NCBI RefSeq assembly: GCF_019303495.1
Contig: NZ_JAEVFI010000023.1
Span: 1-64,000, forward strand
Direction of reading: 5' to 3'
Origin: Streptomyces sp. JJ66
GTDB lineage: Bacteria > Actinomycetota > Actinomycetes > Streptomycetales > Streptomycetaceae
Length of the DNA: 64,000 nucleotides
Part shown: positions 46,950 through 55,456 of the stretch, piece by piece
Layout of the letters: each line of letters opens with the position of its first letter
Position numbering within the stretch: the stretch's first letter is position 1
Program-made: the position numbers and the translations under genes
Notes under the pieces: model-generated
Database searches by the model: none
What the model was told of the DNA's origin: nothing
Seen by the model: the letters and a program-made list of their open reading frames with translations, nothing else

Positions 46950-49013
46950 GTGCCCGCCCCTGCCCACGGCCCGCTCGACCGCGAGCGGGCTCACCTTGCC
47001 GCGTCCCGTGCCGCGCTCCGCGCGATGCGCGCGGAGGTCGCCGCCCTCGACCTCACCGACGTCGCCGCCAACTGGGTCAACGCCGCCGTGCTCCAGGCCG
47101 AGGTGGACGCGCGCATCGCCGCGCTCGCCGACCTCGCCGACACGCCGCTGTTCTTCGGCCGCCTCGACTACCGCGAGGACACCGGCGGCCACACCGGCCA
47201 GACCGCCGATCACGCCGGGCAGCGTTACTACATCGGCCGGCGGCACGTGCACGACGCCGCCGGGGAGCCGATGGTGATCGACTGGCGCGCGCCCGTCTCG
47301 CAGCCGTTCTACCGCGCCTCCCGCCGCGACCCGCAGGGCGTGGACCTGCGCCGCCGCTTCGGCTACACCGGCGGCGAGCTGACCGCGTACGAGGACGAGC
47401 GTCTGTCCGGGGCGGCACCGGACACCACCGAGGGTGCCGCAGGCAGCGCGCTGCTCCAGCGCGAGATCGAGCGCCCGCGCGTGGGTCCGATGCGCGACAT
47501 CGTCGCCACCATCCAGCCCGAGCAGGACGCGATCGTCCGCACCGGCGTCGAGGGCACGGTGTGTGTGCAGGGCGCGCCCGGCACCGGCAAGACGGCGGTC
47601 GGCCTGCACCGCGTCGCCTACCTGCTGTACGCGCACCGGCAGCGGCTCGCGCGCACCGGCACGCTGGTGCTCGGGCCGAACGCCTCCTTCCTGCGCTACA
47701 TCGAACAAGTGCTGCCCGCGCTGGGCGAGTTGCGGGTCAGGCAGTCCACGGTGGACGCGCTCACCGCGCACGTCCCGGTGCGCGGCGGTGACGACGCCCG
47801 GGCCGCGACGGTCAAGGGTGACGCCCGCATGGCCGAGGTGCTGCGGCGCGCCCTGCGCTCCCACGTGAGGCCGCCGGCCGAACCCTGCGTCGTGGTGCGC
47901 GGCTCCCGGCGCTGGCGCGTCCCCGCCTACGAACTGGCAGAGATAGTAGAGGAGTTGCTGGGACGCGACATCCGGTACGGCGCCGCCCGCGAGGCGCTGC
48001 CGCAGCGGATCGCGCACGCGGTGCTGGTGCGGATGGAGCAGTCCGGGGAGGCGCCCGACGACCGGGTACAGGACACCGTCGCCCGCAGCACCGCCGTCAA
48101 GGCCACGGTGAAAGCGTGCTGGCCGCCTGTTGACCCGGCCAGGCTCGTGCTGCGCCTGCTCTCCGACGCCGACTTCCTCGCCACCCACGCCGAGGGGCTG
48201 CTGAGCGCCGAGGAGCAGAAGGCCGTGCTGTGGGCGAAACCCGCGCGCGGCGTGCGGACGGCACCGTGGACGGTGGCCGACACGGTGCTGGTGGACGAGG
48301 CCATGGACCTGGTCGCGCGCACGCCCTCGCTCGGCCACGTCGTGCTGGACGAGGCGCAGGACCTCTCCCCGATGCAGTACCGCGCCGTCGGCCGCCGCTG
48401 CACCACCGGCTCCGCCACCGTGCTCGGCGACCTCGCGCAGGGCACCACACCGTGGGCCACCGCGAGCTGGAGCGAGGCGCTGCGCCACCTGGGCAAGCCG
48501 GACGCGGCGGTGGAGGAGCTGACGCGCGGGTTCCGGGTGCCGCGCGAGGTCATCGCCTACGCCTCGCGCCTCCTGCCCGCCATCGCGCCCACGCTGGCCC
48601 CCGCCACGTCCGTGCGCACCTCACCGGGCGACTTCGCCGTGCTCCGGGTGCCCGAGCTGGCGGCCGGGGTGCTGGACGCCTGCCGGGCCGCGCTCGGCCG
48701 GGAGGGCTCCGTCGGTCTCATCGCCGCCGACGCCCGCCTGCCGGAGCTGACGGCGGCCCTCGCCCGCGCCGGGCTGCCGTACCTGGCCCCGGGCGATGAA
48801 ACCACCGCCGAGGCCCGCCTCACCCTCGTCCCCGCCTCGCTCGCCAAGGGCCTGGAGTACGACTCGGTGGTGCTGGACGAGCCCGCCGCGATCGTGGACG
48901 GCGAACCCGACGAACGCACCGGCCTGCGCCGCCTGTACGTCTGCCTCACTCGCGCGGTGTCCGCCCTCACCATCGTCCACACCGCCCCGCTGCCGGGTGA
49001 GCTGTCGGCGTAG
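46950..49013 (+). CDS. HelD/HelR-type RNA polymerase-associated ATPase
   Basis: A 687-aa UvrD-like ATPase. An N-terminal coiled arm (residues ~8-65) with the YIGRRHVHD region leads to Walker A GAPGTGKT (208-216), the DEAQDLSPMQ Walker B block near 455, a GFRVP motif near 517 and the C-terminal VLDEPAAIV / LYVCLTRA helicase blocks. Actinobacterial HelD proteins remove RNA polymerase from DNA, and the HelR subgroup displaces rifamycins. GTG 46950 with AAAGG 7 nt upstream. Whether this is HelD or HelR needs tree placement. Confidence 0.85.
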   Translation: MPAPAHGPLDRERAHLAASRAALRAMRAEVAALDLTDVAANWVNAAVLQAEVDARIAALADLADTPLFFGRLDYREDTGGHTGQTADHAGQRYYIGRRHVHDAAGEPMVIDWRAPVSQPFYRASRRDPQGVDLRRRFGYTGGELTAYEDERLSGAAPDTTEGAAGSALLQREIERPRVGPMRDIVATIQPEQDAIVRTGVEGTVCVQGAPGTGKTAVGLHRVAYLLYAHRQRLARTGTLVLGPNASFLRYIEQVLPALGELRVRQSTVDALTAHVPVRGGDDARAATVKGDARMAEVLRRALRSHVRPPAEPCVVVRGSRRWRVPAYELAEIVEELLGRDIRYGAAREALPQRIAHAVLVRMEQSGEAPDDRVQDTVARSTAVKATVKACWPPVDPARLVLRLLSDADFLATHAEGLLSAEEQKAVLWAKPARGVRTAPWTVADTVLVDEAMDLVARTPSLGHVVLDEAQDLSPMQYRAVGRRCTTGSATVLGDLAQGTTPWATASWSEALRHLGKPDAAVEELTRGFRVPREVIAYASRLLPAIAPTLAPATSVRTSPGDFAVLRVPELAAGVLDACRAALGREGSVGLIAADARLPELTAALARAGLPYLAPGDETTAEARLTLVPASLAKGLEYDSVVLDEPAAIVDGEPDERTGLRRLYVCLTRAVSALTIVHTAPLPGELSA

Positions 49014-49079
49014 CGGCGCTGCGGACTGGACGGCGGTGCCGCAGCGTGGCGCCGTCCAGCCGTTGAGCTACGGCAGAAG

Positions 49080-49355
49080 CTAGTCGGTCAGATTGCGGTA
49101 CACGTCGCGCCGGTTTCCCACGGCGACGACGATGATGACGAGTTCGCCGTTGTCGATCGTGTAGACCACTCGGTGTCTGCCCACGCGGAGGCGGTAAGTG
49201 TGGTCTCGCCCCGCCAGCTTGGTCACGCTCGCATCGGAACGATAGGGGTCATCCCCGAGGGGCGTGAGCGCATGCAGGATGCGCATGGCGACATCACTGT
49301 CCAGCGCTCGCAGCTGCCTGCGAGCGGCAGTGGTGAAGCGGAACGCGTACTTCAC
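49080..49355 (-). CDS. RelE/ParE-superfamily toxin (pair 2)
   Basis: A 91-aa toxin, YAFRFTTAARRQLRALDSDVAMRIL ... DPYRSD ... YRLRVGRHRVVYTIDNGELVIIVVAV ending RRDVYRN. The GTG start overlaps the antitoxin stop by 4 nt. It is a homologue of the toxin at 23921 and has the same gene order, so the two loci are related by descent, but the identity is partial and the duplication is not recent. Confidence 0.88.
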   Translation of the reverse strand: MKYAFRFTTAARRQLRALDSDVAMRILHALTPLGDDPYRSDASVTKLAGRDHTYRLRVGRHRVVYTIDNGELVIIVVAVGNRRDVYRNLTD

Positions 49356-49630
49356 GCGGCGTGTCCGTGCGTTGGCTCGTCGAAGATATCGGCCAACACC
49401 TCCGCCATGCTATGGGTTGGCTGACCCCTCTCCTCCTCCAGGATCTTGTCGGCTTCCCGAGCCAGCAGCTCGTCAGCCGCGTTTTCCAGTGCGTTGTAGT
49501 CGTCCATGGACACGACTGCCGCAACTGGTTCACCGCCGCGGGTGATGACTGTCGGCTCTCCGGCCGCGGCGGCATCCAGAATGTCCGCCAGACGCGCTCG
49601 GGCCTCACGAACGGAAACGTTGGGATCCAT
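49352..49630 (-). CDS. Phd/YefM-type antitoxin (pair 2)
   Basis: A 92-aa antitoxin, MDPNVSVREARARLADILDAAAAGE then TVITRGGEPVAAVVSMDDY and an acidic helix (ADELLAREADKILEEERGQP). ATG 49630 is used; the operator covers the region just upstream, and an earlier start at 49663 would translate across it. The first 45 residues align with the antitoxin at 23670 (VREAR, TVITRxGxxVAAVVSMD). Confidence 0.87.
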   Translation of the reverse strand: MDPNVSVREARARLADILDAAAAGEPTVITRGGEPVAAVVSMDDYNALENAADELLAREADKILEEERGQPTHSMAEVLADIFDEPTHGHAA

Positions 49631-49637
49631 GACGTTA

Positions 49638-49659
49638 GTGTACACGTGAACGTGTACAC
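49638..49659 (-). promoter_or_regulatory. Operator-like double palindrome before toxin-antitoxin pair 2
   Basis: TGTACACGT (49639-49647) and ACGTGTACA (49650-49658) are perfect inverted repeats with a 2-bp centre. Each arm contains the palindrome GTGTACAC, giving two sites 14 bp apart. Same 8-mer as at 23637. Confidence 0.7.
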
Positions 49660-49675
49660 GCACACTGGCGTGGCG

Positions 49676-51319
49676 TTACGTGGCCTCTTCGGGGAGGTCG
49701 GTGGCGTCGATGATGCGGTACGCGTAGCCCTGTTCGGCCAGGAAGCGCTGACGGTGGGCGGCGAAGTCCTGGTCCACGGTGTCGCGGGCGACGACGGAGT
49801 AGAAGCGGGCCTCGTGGCCGTCGGCTTTGGGGCGCAGGACGCGGCCGAGCCGCTGGGCCTCCTCCTGGCGCGAGCCGAACGTGCCGGACACCTGGATGGC
49901 GACGGTCGCCTCGGGCAGGTCGATGGAGAAGTTGGCGACCTTGGAGACGACCAGCACCGACAGCTCCCCGGCGCGGAAGGCGTCGAACAGCTTCTCGCGC
50001 TGGGCGTTGGACGTCTCGCCCTTGATGACGGGTGCGCCGAGGCGTTCGCCGAGCTCGTCGAGCTGGTCGATGTACTGGCCGATGACGAGGGTCTGGTCGC
50101 CCCGGTGGCGGCGGACCAGGGATTCGGCCACGGCCAGCTTCGAGGGGGTGGTGGCGCAGAAGCGGTACTTCTCCTCCGTCTCGGCCGTCGCGTACGCCAG
50201 CCGCTCGGACTCACCGAGGGTGACGCGGACCTCGACGCAGTCCGCCGGGGCGATGTAGCCCTGCGCCTCGATCTCCTTCCACGGGGCGTCGAACCGCTTG
50301 GGGCCGATGAGGGAGAAGACGTCGGACTCGCGGCCGTCCTCGCGCACCAGCGTCGCCGTCAGACCCAGGCGGCGGCGGGCCTGGAGGTCGGCGGTGAACT
50401 TGAAGACGGGCGCGGGCAGCAGGTGCACCTCGTCGTAGACGATCAGGCCCCAGTCCCGGGAGTCGAACAGCTCCAGGTGCGGGTAGATGCCCTTCCGCTT
50501 AGTCGTCAGCACCTGGTAGGTGGCGATGGTGACGGGGCGGATCTCCTTCTTCGTGCCGCTGTACTCGCCGATCTCGTCCTCGGTCAGCGAGGTGCGGCGC
50601 ACCAGCTCGTGCTTCCACTGCCGCGCGGAGACGGTGTTGGTGACCAGGATCAGCGTCGTCGCCCTGGCCTCGGCCATCGCGCCCGCGCCGACCAGCGTCT
50701 TGCCCGCACCGCAGGGCAGGACGACGACGCCGGAGCCGCCGTGCCAGAAGCCGTCCACGGCCTGGCGCTGGTAGGGGCGCAGCGCCCAGCCGTCCTCGCG
50801 CAGGTCGATGGGGTGGGCCTCCCCGTCGATGTACCCGGCGAGGTCTTCGGCGGGCCAGCCCAGCTTGAGCAGCGCCTGTTTGATCTGCCCGCGCTCGGAG
50901 GGGTGGACGGCGACGGTGTCGGCGTCGATCCGGGCACCGACCAGGGGCGTGATCCGCTTGGAGCGCAGCACCTCTTCCAGCACCGGGCGGTCGGTGGTCT
51001 GGAGTACCAGGCCGTGCGCGGGGTGCTTGCTGAGGGTGAGGCGGCCGTAGCGGTCCATGGTGTCCGCGACATCGACCAGCAGCGAGTGCGGCACGGGGTA
51101 GCGCGAGTAGGTGACCAGCGCGTCCACGACCTGCTCGGCGTCGTGCCCGGCGGCCCGCGCGTTCCACAGGCCGAGGGGAGTGACCCGGTAGGTGTGGATG
51201 TGCTCGGGTGCCCGCTCCAGCTCCGCGAACGGGGCGATGGCACGACGGCACGCCTCAGCCCGCTCGTGGTCCACTTCGAGCAGGAGCGTCTTGTCGCTCT
51301 GGACGATCAGGCAGGACAA
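49676..51319 (-). CDS. DNA repair helicase XPB
   Basis: A 547-aa bacterial XPB (SF2). The N-terminal domain (LIVQSDKTLLLEVDHERA ... GLWNARAAGHD) is followed by Walker A PCGAGKT (202-208), DEVH box (296-299) with the RED-containing loop (LVREDGRES), and the helicase C-terminal domain with QRLGRVLRPK. XPB unwinds DNA in nucleotide-excision repair; in actinomycetes its role is less defined. TTG 51319 preceded by GGAGG fits the family start; GTG 51331 lacks a ribosome site. A helicase-associated gene is at 57650. Confidence 0.93.
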   Translation of the reverse strand: MSCLIVQSDKTLLLEVDHERAEACRRAIAPFAELERAPEHIHTYRVTPLGLWNARAAGHDAEQVVDALVTYSRYPVPHSLLVDVADTMDRYGRLTLSKHPAHGLVLQTTDRPVLEEVLRSKRITPLVGARIDADTVAVHPSERGQIKQALLKLGWPAEDLAGYIDGEAHPIDLREDGWALRPYQRQAVDGFWHGGSGVVVLPCGAGKTLVGAGAMAEARATTLILVTNTVSARQWKHELVRRTSLTEDEIGEYSGTKKEIRPVTIATYQVLTTKRKGIYPHLELFDSRDWGLIVYDEVHLLPAPVFKFTADLQARRRLGLTATLVREDGRESDVFSLIGPKRFDAPWKEIEAQGYIAPADCVEVRVTLGESERLAYATAETEEKYRFCATTPSKLAVAESLVRRHRGDQTLVIGQYIDQLDELGERLGAPVIKGETSNAQREKLFDAFRAGELSVLVVSKVANFSIDLPEATVAIQVSGTFGSRQEEAQRLGRVLRPKADGHEARFYSVVARDTVDQDFAAHRQRFLAEQGYAYRIIDATDLPEEAT

Positions 51320-51398
51320 ACGGGCCTCCACGCATCCGGTACGGCGGACGCCTGACGCGCGCCCGCCGCGCTCCATGGTCCCGCATCCCGCCCCCGGG

Positions 51399-51454
51399 TT
51401 GCGAATGTGTCATATACACCTTTAATGGGAGAGAAGGTTCTTATGGGACATAAG
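51399..51454 (+). promoter_or_regulatory. AT-rich promoter with two palindromes for the five-gene operon
   Basis: TTGCGA (51399-51404) and TTTAAT (51421-51426), spaced 16 nt, form a vegetative-type promoter. GTGT-CATAT-ACAC (51407-51419) occupies the spacer, and CTTAT-GGGAC-ATAAG (51440-51454) lies just downstream. This is the most AT-rich stretch of the window. Two operator-like elements suggest tight control. Confidence 0.55.
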
Positions 51455-51480
51455 TGAAGTACAGGGAAGAGGTTGATCCT

Positions 51481-51669
51481 ATGCTCCCGCTCAACGAACC
51501 GACCGCCACCCCGGCGACGCGTGAGGCGCTGACCCAGGACGTGGACGCGCTGCTGAACCCGGCCGAGGCCGAGGGCGTCTACCGCGACTCCAGCGAGTGC
51601 GCGGCCCTGCTGCTCCTCGCCGGCGCGGTCCTGCTCGCACCCCCGCCGCCGCGGCCGAAGAAGGGGTGA
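51481..51669 (+). CDS. Small 62-aa protein, possible peptide precursor or membrane peptide
   Basis: The frame begins ATG 51481 (MLPLNEPTATPATREAL) with GAGG about 9 nt upstream; an in-frame GTG at 51454 is less likely, as it falls in the palindrome. The first 38 residues are polar and acidic. Then follow one Cys (SSECAALL), a hydrophobic run (LLLLAGAVLLA) and a PPPPRPKKG tail. It could be a small membrane protein or the leader-plus-core precursor of a modified peptide. First gene of a five-gene operon. Confidence 0.6.
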   Translation: MLPLNEPTATPATREALTQDVDALLNPAEAEGVYRDSSECAALLLLAGAVLLAPPPPRPKKG

Positions 51670-51679
51670 CCCCAGGCTC

Positions 51680-52462
51680 GTGAACGAAGCCACCGGGGCC
51701 GCCTCCGGCCTGCCGGACGCGGTCCAGAACGTCGCTTCAGCCGTTGCCTCCGCCCTCGCGGGTGGGGGCAACCGCTCGTCCACGCCGGGCGCCGGAGCCG
51801 CTCCGGCCGGCGGGCCGTCCACGCCGGGTGCGGGTGCCGCTCCGGTCGGCCCCGCCGCCGTGCCCGGCTCGCTGGCCGCCGCCACCGGGCGGGCGCCGGA
51901 CGATCCGGTGCTCGTCGCCTGCGTCCGCGTGCTCGGGGCCGACGCCCTCGCGCCCGCCCTGCTGCACGGCACCCCGCCCGACCCGGACGACGTCGCCCTC
52001 GCCGCCGCCGCCCGCGACGCCTACCCGCCCGGCGCCGACGCCACCGCCGCCACCGCCTGGAGCCACTGGGGCCTGGATGCCGCCCTGCGCGCCCTCACCG
52101 GCGACGGTGTGCCCGCCACCGCGCCCGACGCCGAGTGGACCGCCGGGGAGCCGTGGCCCCGGCTGGCGTTCCGCATGTCCCAGCTCGCCTCGCTCGCGCT
52201 GCCCGGCGTGGACTCCGCGCTGGCCACCGCCGCCGCCAAGCGCCCCGTCGATCTGGGCCGTGGTTTCGTGCGCGCCGTGCGCCGCCGCGACTGGGCGCAG
52301 GCCGCCGGGCTCGGCCGCTGGCTCGCGCTCGTCCCCGGCGTACCACCGACGCTGGGCCTGGCCAGCGGGCTCGCCTTCGTGCACCACCTCGGCGGCATGG
52401 CGGACGCCCGGGTAGCGCTGAACGTACGCGCCGCCCAGACGCTGCTGGGGAGCGCGGGGTGA
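51680..52462 (+). CDS. Hypothetical protein, 260 aa, second gene of the unknown operon
   Basis: Starts at GTG 51680, 10 nt behind the previous stop. The first 70 residues are Ala/Gly/Pro-rich with a duplicated STPGAGAAP. The remainder is a compact helical domain with conserved-looking Trp, His and Arg residues (WSHWGLDAALRAL near 122-134, AFVHHLGGMADAR near 234-246). No signal peptide and no known motif. It is probably cytoplasmic. It overlaps the following gene by 4 nt, so dosage is coupled. Confidence 0.72.
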   Translation: MNEATGAASGLPDAVQNVASAVASALAGGGNRSSTPGAGAAPAGGPSTPGAGAAPVGPAAVPGSLAAATGRAPDDPVLVACVRVLGADALAPALLHGTPPDPDDVALAAAARDAYPPGADATAATAWSHWGLDAALRALTGDGVPATAPDAEWTAGEPWPRLAFRMSQLASLALPGVDSALATAAAKRPVDLGRGFVRAVRRRDWAQAAGLGRWLALVPGVPPTLGLASGLAFVHHLGGMADARVALNVRAAQTLLGSAG

Positions 52463-53472
52463 GCGAGCCGGGGCTTCCCGGGGTGGGCGCGGCGCTAAGC
52501 CCCGGCGCGAGCGAGCCGGGGAGGAACGGCGCGGGCGAGCCCCCGAGAGGTGAGCACCCCGCGAAGGGCGTGCTGCACCGCGCACTGGGCTGGCTGGCGG
52601 ACCAGCGCGAGCGGTTCCGGCCACCACCGGACGCCGCCGAGCGCGCCGACCCGAACACCACCGTCAAGCCGCTCGGCGAGCTGGGCCAGCTCATGGCCGC
52701 CGTCGCGCGCCGCACCGAGCCCGCCGACCCGGCCCACGCCACCGCCCGCGCCCTGCTGGACTTCGCCTGGTCAGCCAGCGGCGACGGCGCCCTCTTCCAC
52801 GCCCTGGCCCACGCCGAGCCGCACGCCACCTACCCGCTGGAGCTGTACGCCGGGTTCACCGACGCCGGGTTCCGGCACCCCGGGTTCGAGGACTTCGCGC
52901 GCGTCGCCACCGCCACCCGGGGCTGGCGCGCCGGAGAGCGCGAGCCGACCCGCACGCTCGCGGTGCTGGGCGCCGAACACCGGCTCGGCCTGCCCCCGCA
53001 CCGCCCGCCCGCGTCCGTCACCGCCCAGACCTGGCTCGGCGGGCTGCCCGAACCCTGGGCGTTCGAACGCGCCGCCGGATACGCGGCGACGCACCACGTC
53101 TTCCACGTCACCGGCTGGGGTACCGACCCCGGCGCGCTGCCCGCCGACACCGCCGACTACCTCACCGCGTGGCTGCCCGCCTGGCTCGGCACCTGCCTGG
53201 AGGAGCGGCTGTGGGATCTGGCCGGGGAGCTGCTGGCCGTCTCCGCCTGCCTGCCCGAGCCGCTGCCCGCCGGGCCGGAGTGGCGCGCCTACGCCGCCGC
53301 GCAGGCGCCCGACGGGCGGTTCGTGGAGCACGGCCCGCCCCCCGCCGCACCGGCCGCCGACGCGTCCGGCTTCCGGCGCGCCTACCACCCCACGCTGGTC
53401 GCCGCGTTCGCCTCCGCGCTCGCCCTCGGCCGCGTCCCCGCACCACCCCAGACCGTGGGAGGAGCCCGGTGA
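52459..53472 (+). CDS. DUF6895-like protein A, 337 aa
   Basis: GTG 52459 overlaps the previous stop. After a ~30-residue Pro/Gly leader, the all-helical domain holds LLDFAW near 92, the motif TWLGGLPEPWAFERAAGYAATHHVFH near 187-212, WLPAWLG near 235, LAGELLAVSACLPEP near 248-262 and YHPTLVAAFASALAL near 311-325. These blocks recur in the next gene, so the two are paralogues. The THxxFHxTxWG and ACLPEP motifs are candidates for a metal or active site. I believe this is the DUF6895 family, from memory; function unknown. Confidence 0.75.
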   Translation: MSEPGLPGVGAALSPGASEPGRNGAGEPPRGEHPAKGVLHRALGWLADQRERFRPPPDAAERADPNTTVKPLGELGQLMAAVARRTEPADPAHATARALLDFAWSASGDGALFHALAHAEPHATYPLELYAGFTDAGFRHPGFEDFARVATATRGWRAGEREPTRTLAVLGAEHRLGLPPHRPPASVTAQTWLGGLPEPWAFERAAGYAATHHVFHVTGWGTDPGALPADTADYLTAWLPAWLGTCLEERLWDLAGELLAVSACLPEPLPAGPEWRAYAAAQAPDGRFVEHGPPPAAPAADASGFRRAYHPTLVAAFASALALGRVPAPPQTVGGAR

Positions 53473-54389
53473 TCCGCACCCAACTGCTGCACGACGTCGG
53501 CGTCGGCGCCCTGGAGTGGCTGTCCGCGCACCGCGACCAGTTCCGGTTGCGCGAGCGGCCGCAGGACGCCGAGGACCGGGCCCGGCTCAAACCCGTCGGC
53601 GAGCTGGCCACCATCGGCGCCGCGCTGCTGCGCGAAGGCGTCGCGGGCAGCCGCCAGGCCGCGCTCGTCCGGCAGCTGCTCGACTTCGCCTGGCGCGAGG
53701 TGCTGGACGGCGGCACCGCGCTCGCGCGCATGCAGCGCGAGGAGCCGCTGAGCCCGATGCCGCTGGAGTTCCACACCCCGTTCCGGGAACTCGGCTACCG
53801 CAATCCCGACGTCGAACAGGCCGCCGCGCTCTCCCGCCAGCTCACCAGCTGGCAGGCGCTGGAGATGCTGCCGGTACGGCGGCTCGGACTCGCCGTCACC
53901 GAGGAACGCGCCGGGCTGCCGCCGTCCACGGACCTCGCCGAGGCCACCGCGCGCACCTGGCTCGGCCGCACCCCCGAACCCTGGACGCTCGGCTTCCACA
54001 TCGGCTACGACGTCACCCACACCGTCTTCCACCTCACCCGCTGGGGCGCCCGCCCCGACGGGCTGCCCCCCGACCTGGCCGCCTACCTCGCCCAGTGGCT
54101 GCCCGCCTGGCTGGAGGACTGGGCCGACGCCGCCCACTGGGACCTCCTCGGTGAACTCCTCGCCGTGGACGCCTGCCTGCCCGAACCGGCACTCGACCCG
54201 GGCGTGTGGGAGCGCTACGCCGCCGCCCAGCACCCCAGCGGCGCCATGCCCGTCGAGGGCCGGATGCCCGCACTGGACGACCCCGCCGAGCTGTTCGACC
54301 TCGTCCACCACCCCACGCTGGTGGCCGCGTTCGCCTCCACCATGGCCACCTCCCGCGCCCTGTCCGGGCTGGCGGCGGGTACTCGGTGA
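53469..54389 (+). CDS. DUF6895-like protein B, 306 aa
   Basis: GTG 53469 overlaps the previous stop. It aligns with protein A over its whole domain: LLDFAW, TWLGRTPEPWTLGFHIGYDVTHTVFH, WLPAWLED, LLGELLAVDACLPEP, YHPTLVAAFAS. It lacks the N-terminal Pro/Gly leader. Tandem paralogues with coupled translation suggest a heterodimer. No membrane segments. The function is unknown. Confidence 0.75.
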   Translation: MIRTQLLHDVGVGALEWLSAHRDQFRLRERPQDAEDRARLKPVGELATIGAALLREGVAGSRQAALVRQLLDFAWREVLDGGTALARMQREEPLSPMPLEFHTPFRELGYRNPDVEQAAALSRQLTSWQALEMLPVRRLGLAVTEERAGLPPSTDLAEATARTWLGRTPEPWTLGFHIGYDVTHTVFHLTRWGARPDGLPPDLAAYLAQWLPAWLEDWADAAHWDLLGELLAVDACLPEPALDPGVWERYAAAQHPSGAMPVEGRMPALDDPAELFDLVHHPTLVAAFASTMATSRALSGLAAGTR

Positions 54390-55456
54390 CGGCCTGGGCG
54401 AGGCGCGTGCGGGAAGCGGCGCGCGAGGTGGCCGGACCGGACGTCGTCATCGCCTTCAGCCGGGAGGGCCAGCGGCTGATCGCGACCGGCGGCACCGCCC
54501 CCGAGCCCCCCGAGGGCCGCACCCACCAGCGCTACGAGATCGGCTCCGCGTCCAAGACGTTCACCGTGCTGCTGCTCGCCGCACTGGCGCACACCGGCCG
54601 CGTCAGCCCGCACGACCCGGTGCGCGCCCACCTGCCCCCCGGCGTACGGCCGGACGCGGGGCGCGCAGGGCCGCGCGACCCGCTGCGCGCGCGCCGGCCA
54701 CCCCACACGCTGCCCCACCGGTCCCACCCCGGCGCCGCCACCCTCGCCCACCTCGCCACCCACACCTCCGGCCTGCCCCGGCTGCCCCACGACCCCGCCT
54801 ACTGGAGGCAGGCCCTTCCCGCCTGGCACACCAACCCCTACGCCCACTACGACACCGGCGCCCTGCTCGCCGCGTTCGCCCGGCACCGGCCCCGGCACCG
54901 GCCCGGCACGCGCTGGCGCTACTCCAACTTCGGCGGCGCCCTGCTCGGCCAGACCCTCGCCCACACGTGCCGGACCACCTACGCCGACCTGCTCACCGAC
55001 CGCGTCCTCACCCCGCTCGCCCTGTGCGACACCGGGCTCCATCCCGGCGTGCCCGGGCGCGACGCCACCGGCCACCGCCGCGACGGCACGCCCCTGCCCC
55101 CGCTGCGCATGACCGGGTTCGCGCCCGCCGGAGCCGTCCGCGCCACCCCGGGCGACCTCCTCACCTACCTGGAAGCCCACCTCACGCCCGCGCGCACCCC
55201 ACTGGGCGGTGCGCTGCACACCGTGCGGACCCCGGTGCTCGTACGCGGGGTGCGGCACCGGCAGGCGCACACCCTGACCTGGTTCCACGACGGTGACGGT
55301 GCGGACCCCGTGTACTTCCACCCCGGGGCGACGCCGGGCCAGGAGGCGTTCCTCGGCTTCCGCCCCGCCACCGGTACCGCCGTCGCCGCCCTCACCACCC
55401 GCGCCTGGACCCGCTCCAGCACGCTGGGCTCCGTCGCCCGGGGGCTGCTGGAGTAG
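54386..55456 (+). CDS. Serine hydrolase, beta-lactamase / PBP-like (family S12)
   Basis: A 356-aa penicillin-binding-fold hydrolase. SxxK is SASK (Ser54, Lys57), YxN is YSN (179-181), and the third motif HPGATPG is near residue 310. The family includes class C beta-lactamases, D-aminopeptidases and esterases. There is no signal peptide or lipobox, so it appears cytoplasmic, unlike true beta-lactamases. GTG 54386 overlaps the preceding stop. As the last gene of the operon, it may process or hydrolyse a product of the other proteins (inference). Confidence 0.85.
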   Translation: MTAWARRVREAAREVAGPDVVIAFSREGQRLIATGGTAPEPPEGRTHQRYEIGSASKTFTVLLLAALAHTGRVSPHDPVRAHLPPGVRPDAGRAGPRDPLRARRPPHTLPHRSHPGAATLAHLATHTSGLPRLPHDPAYWRQALPAWHTNPYAHYDTGALLAAFARHRPRHRPGTRWRYSNFGGALLGQTLAHTCRTTYADLLTDRVLTPLALCDTGLHPGVPGRDATGHRRDGTPLPPLRMTGFAPAGAVRATPGDLLTYLEAHLTPARTPLGGALHTVRTPVLVRGVRHRQAHTLTWFHDGDGADPVYFHPGATPGQEAFLGFRPATGTAVAALTTRAWTRSSTLGSVARGLLE

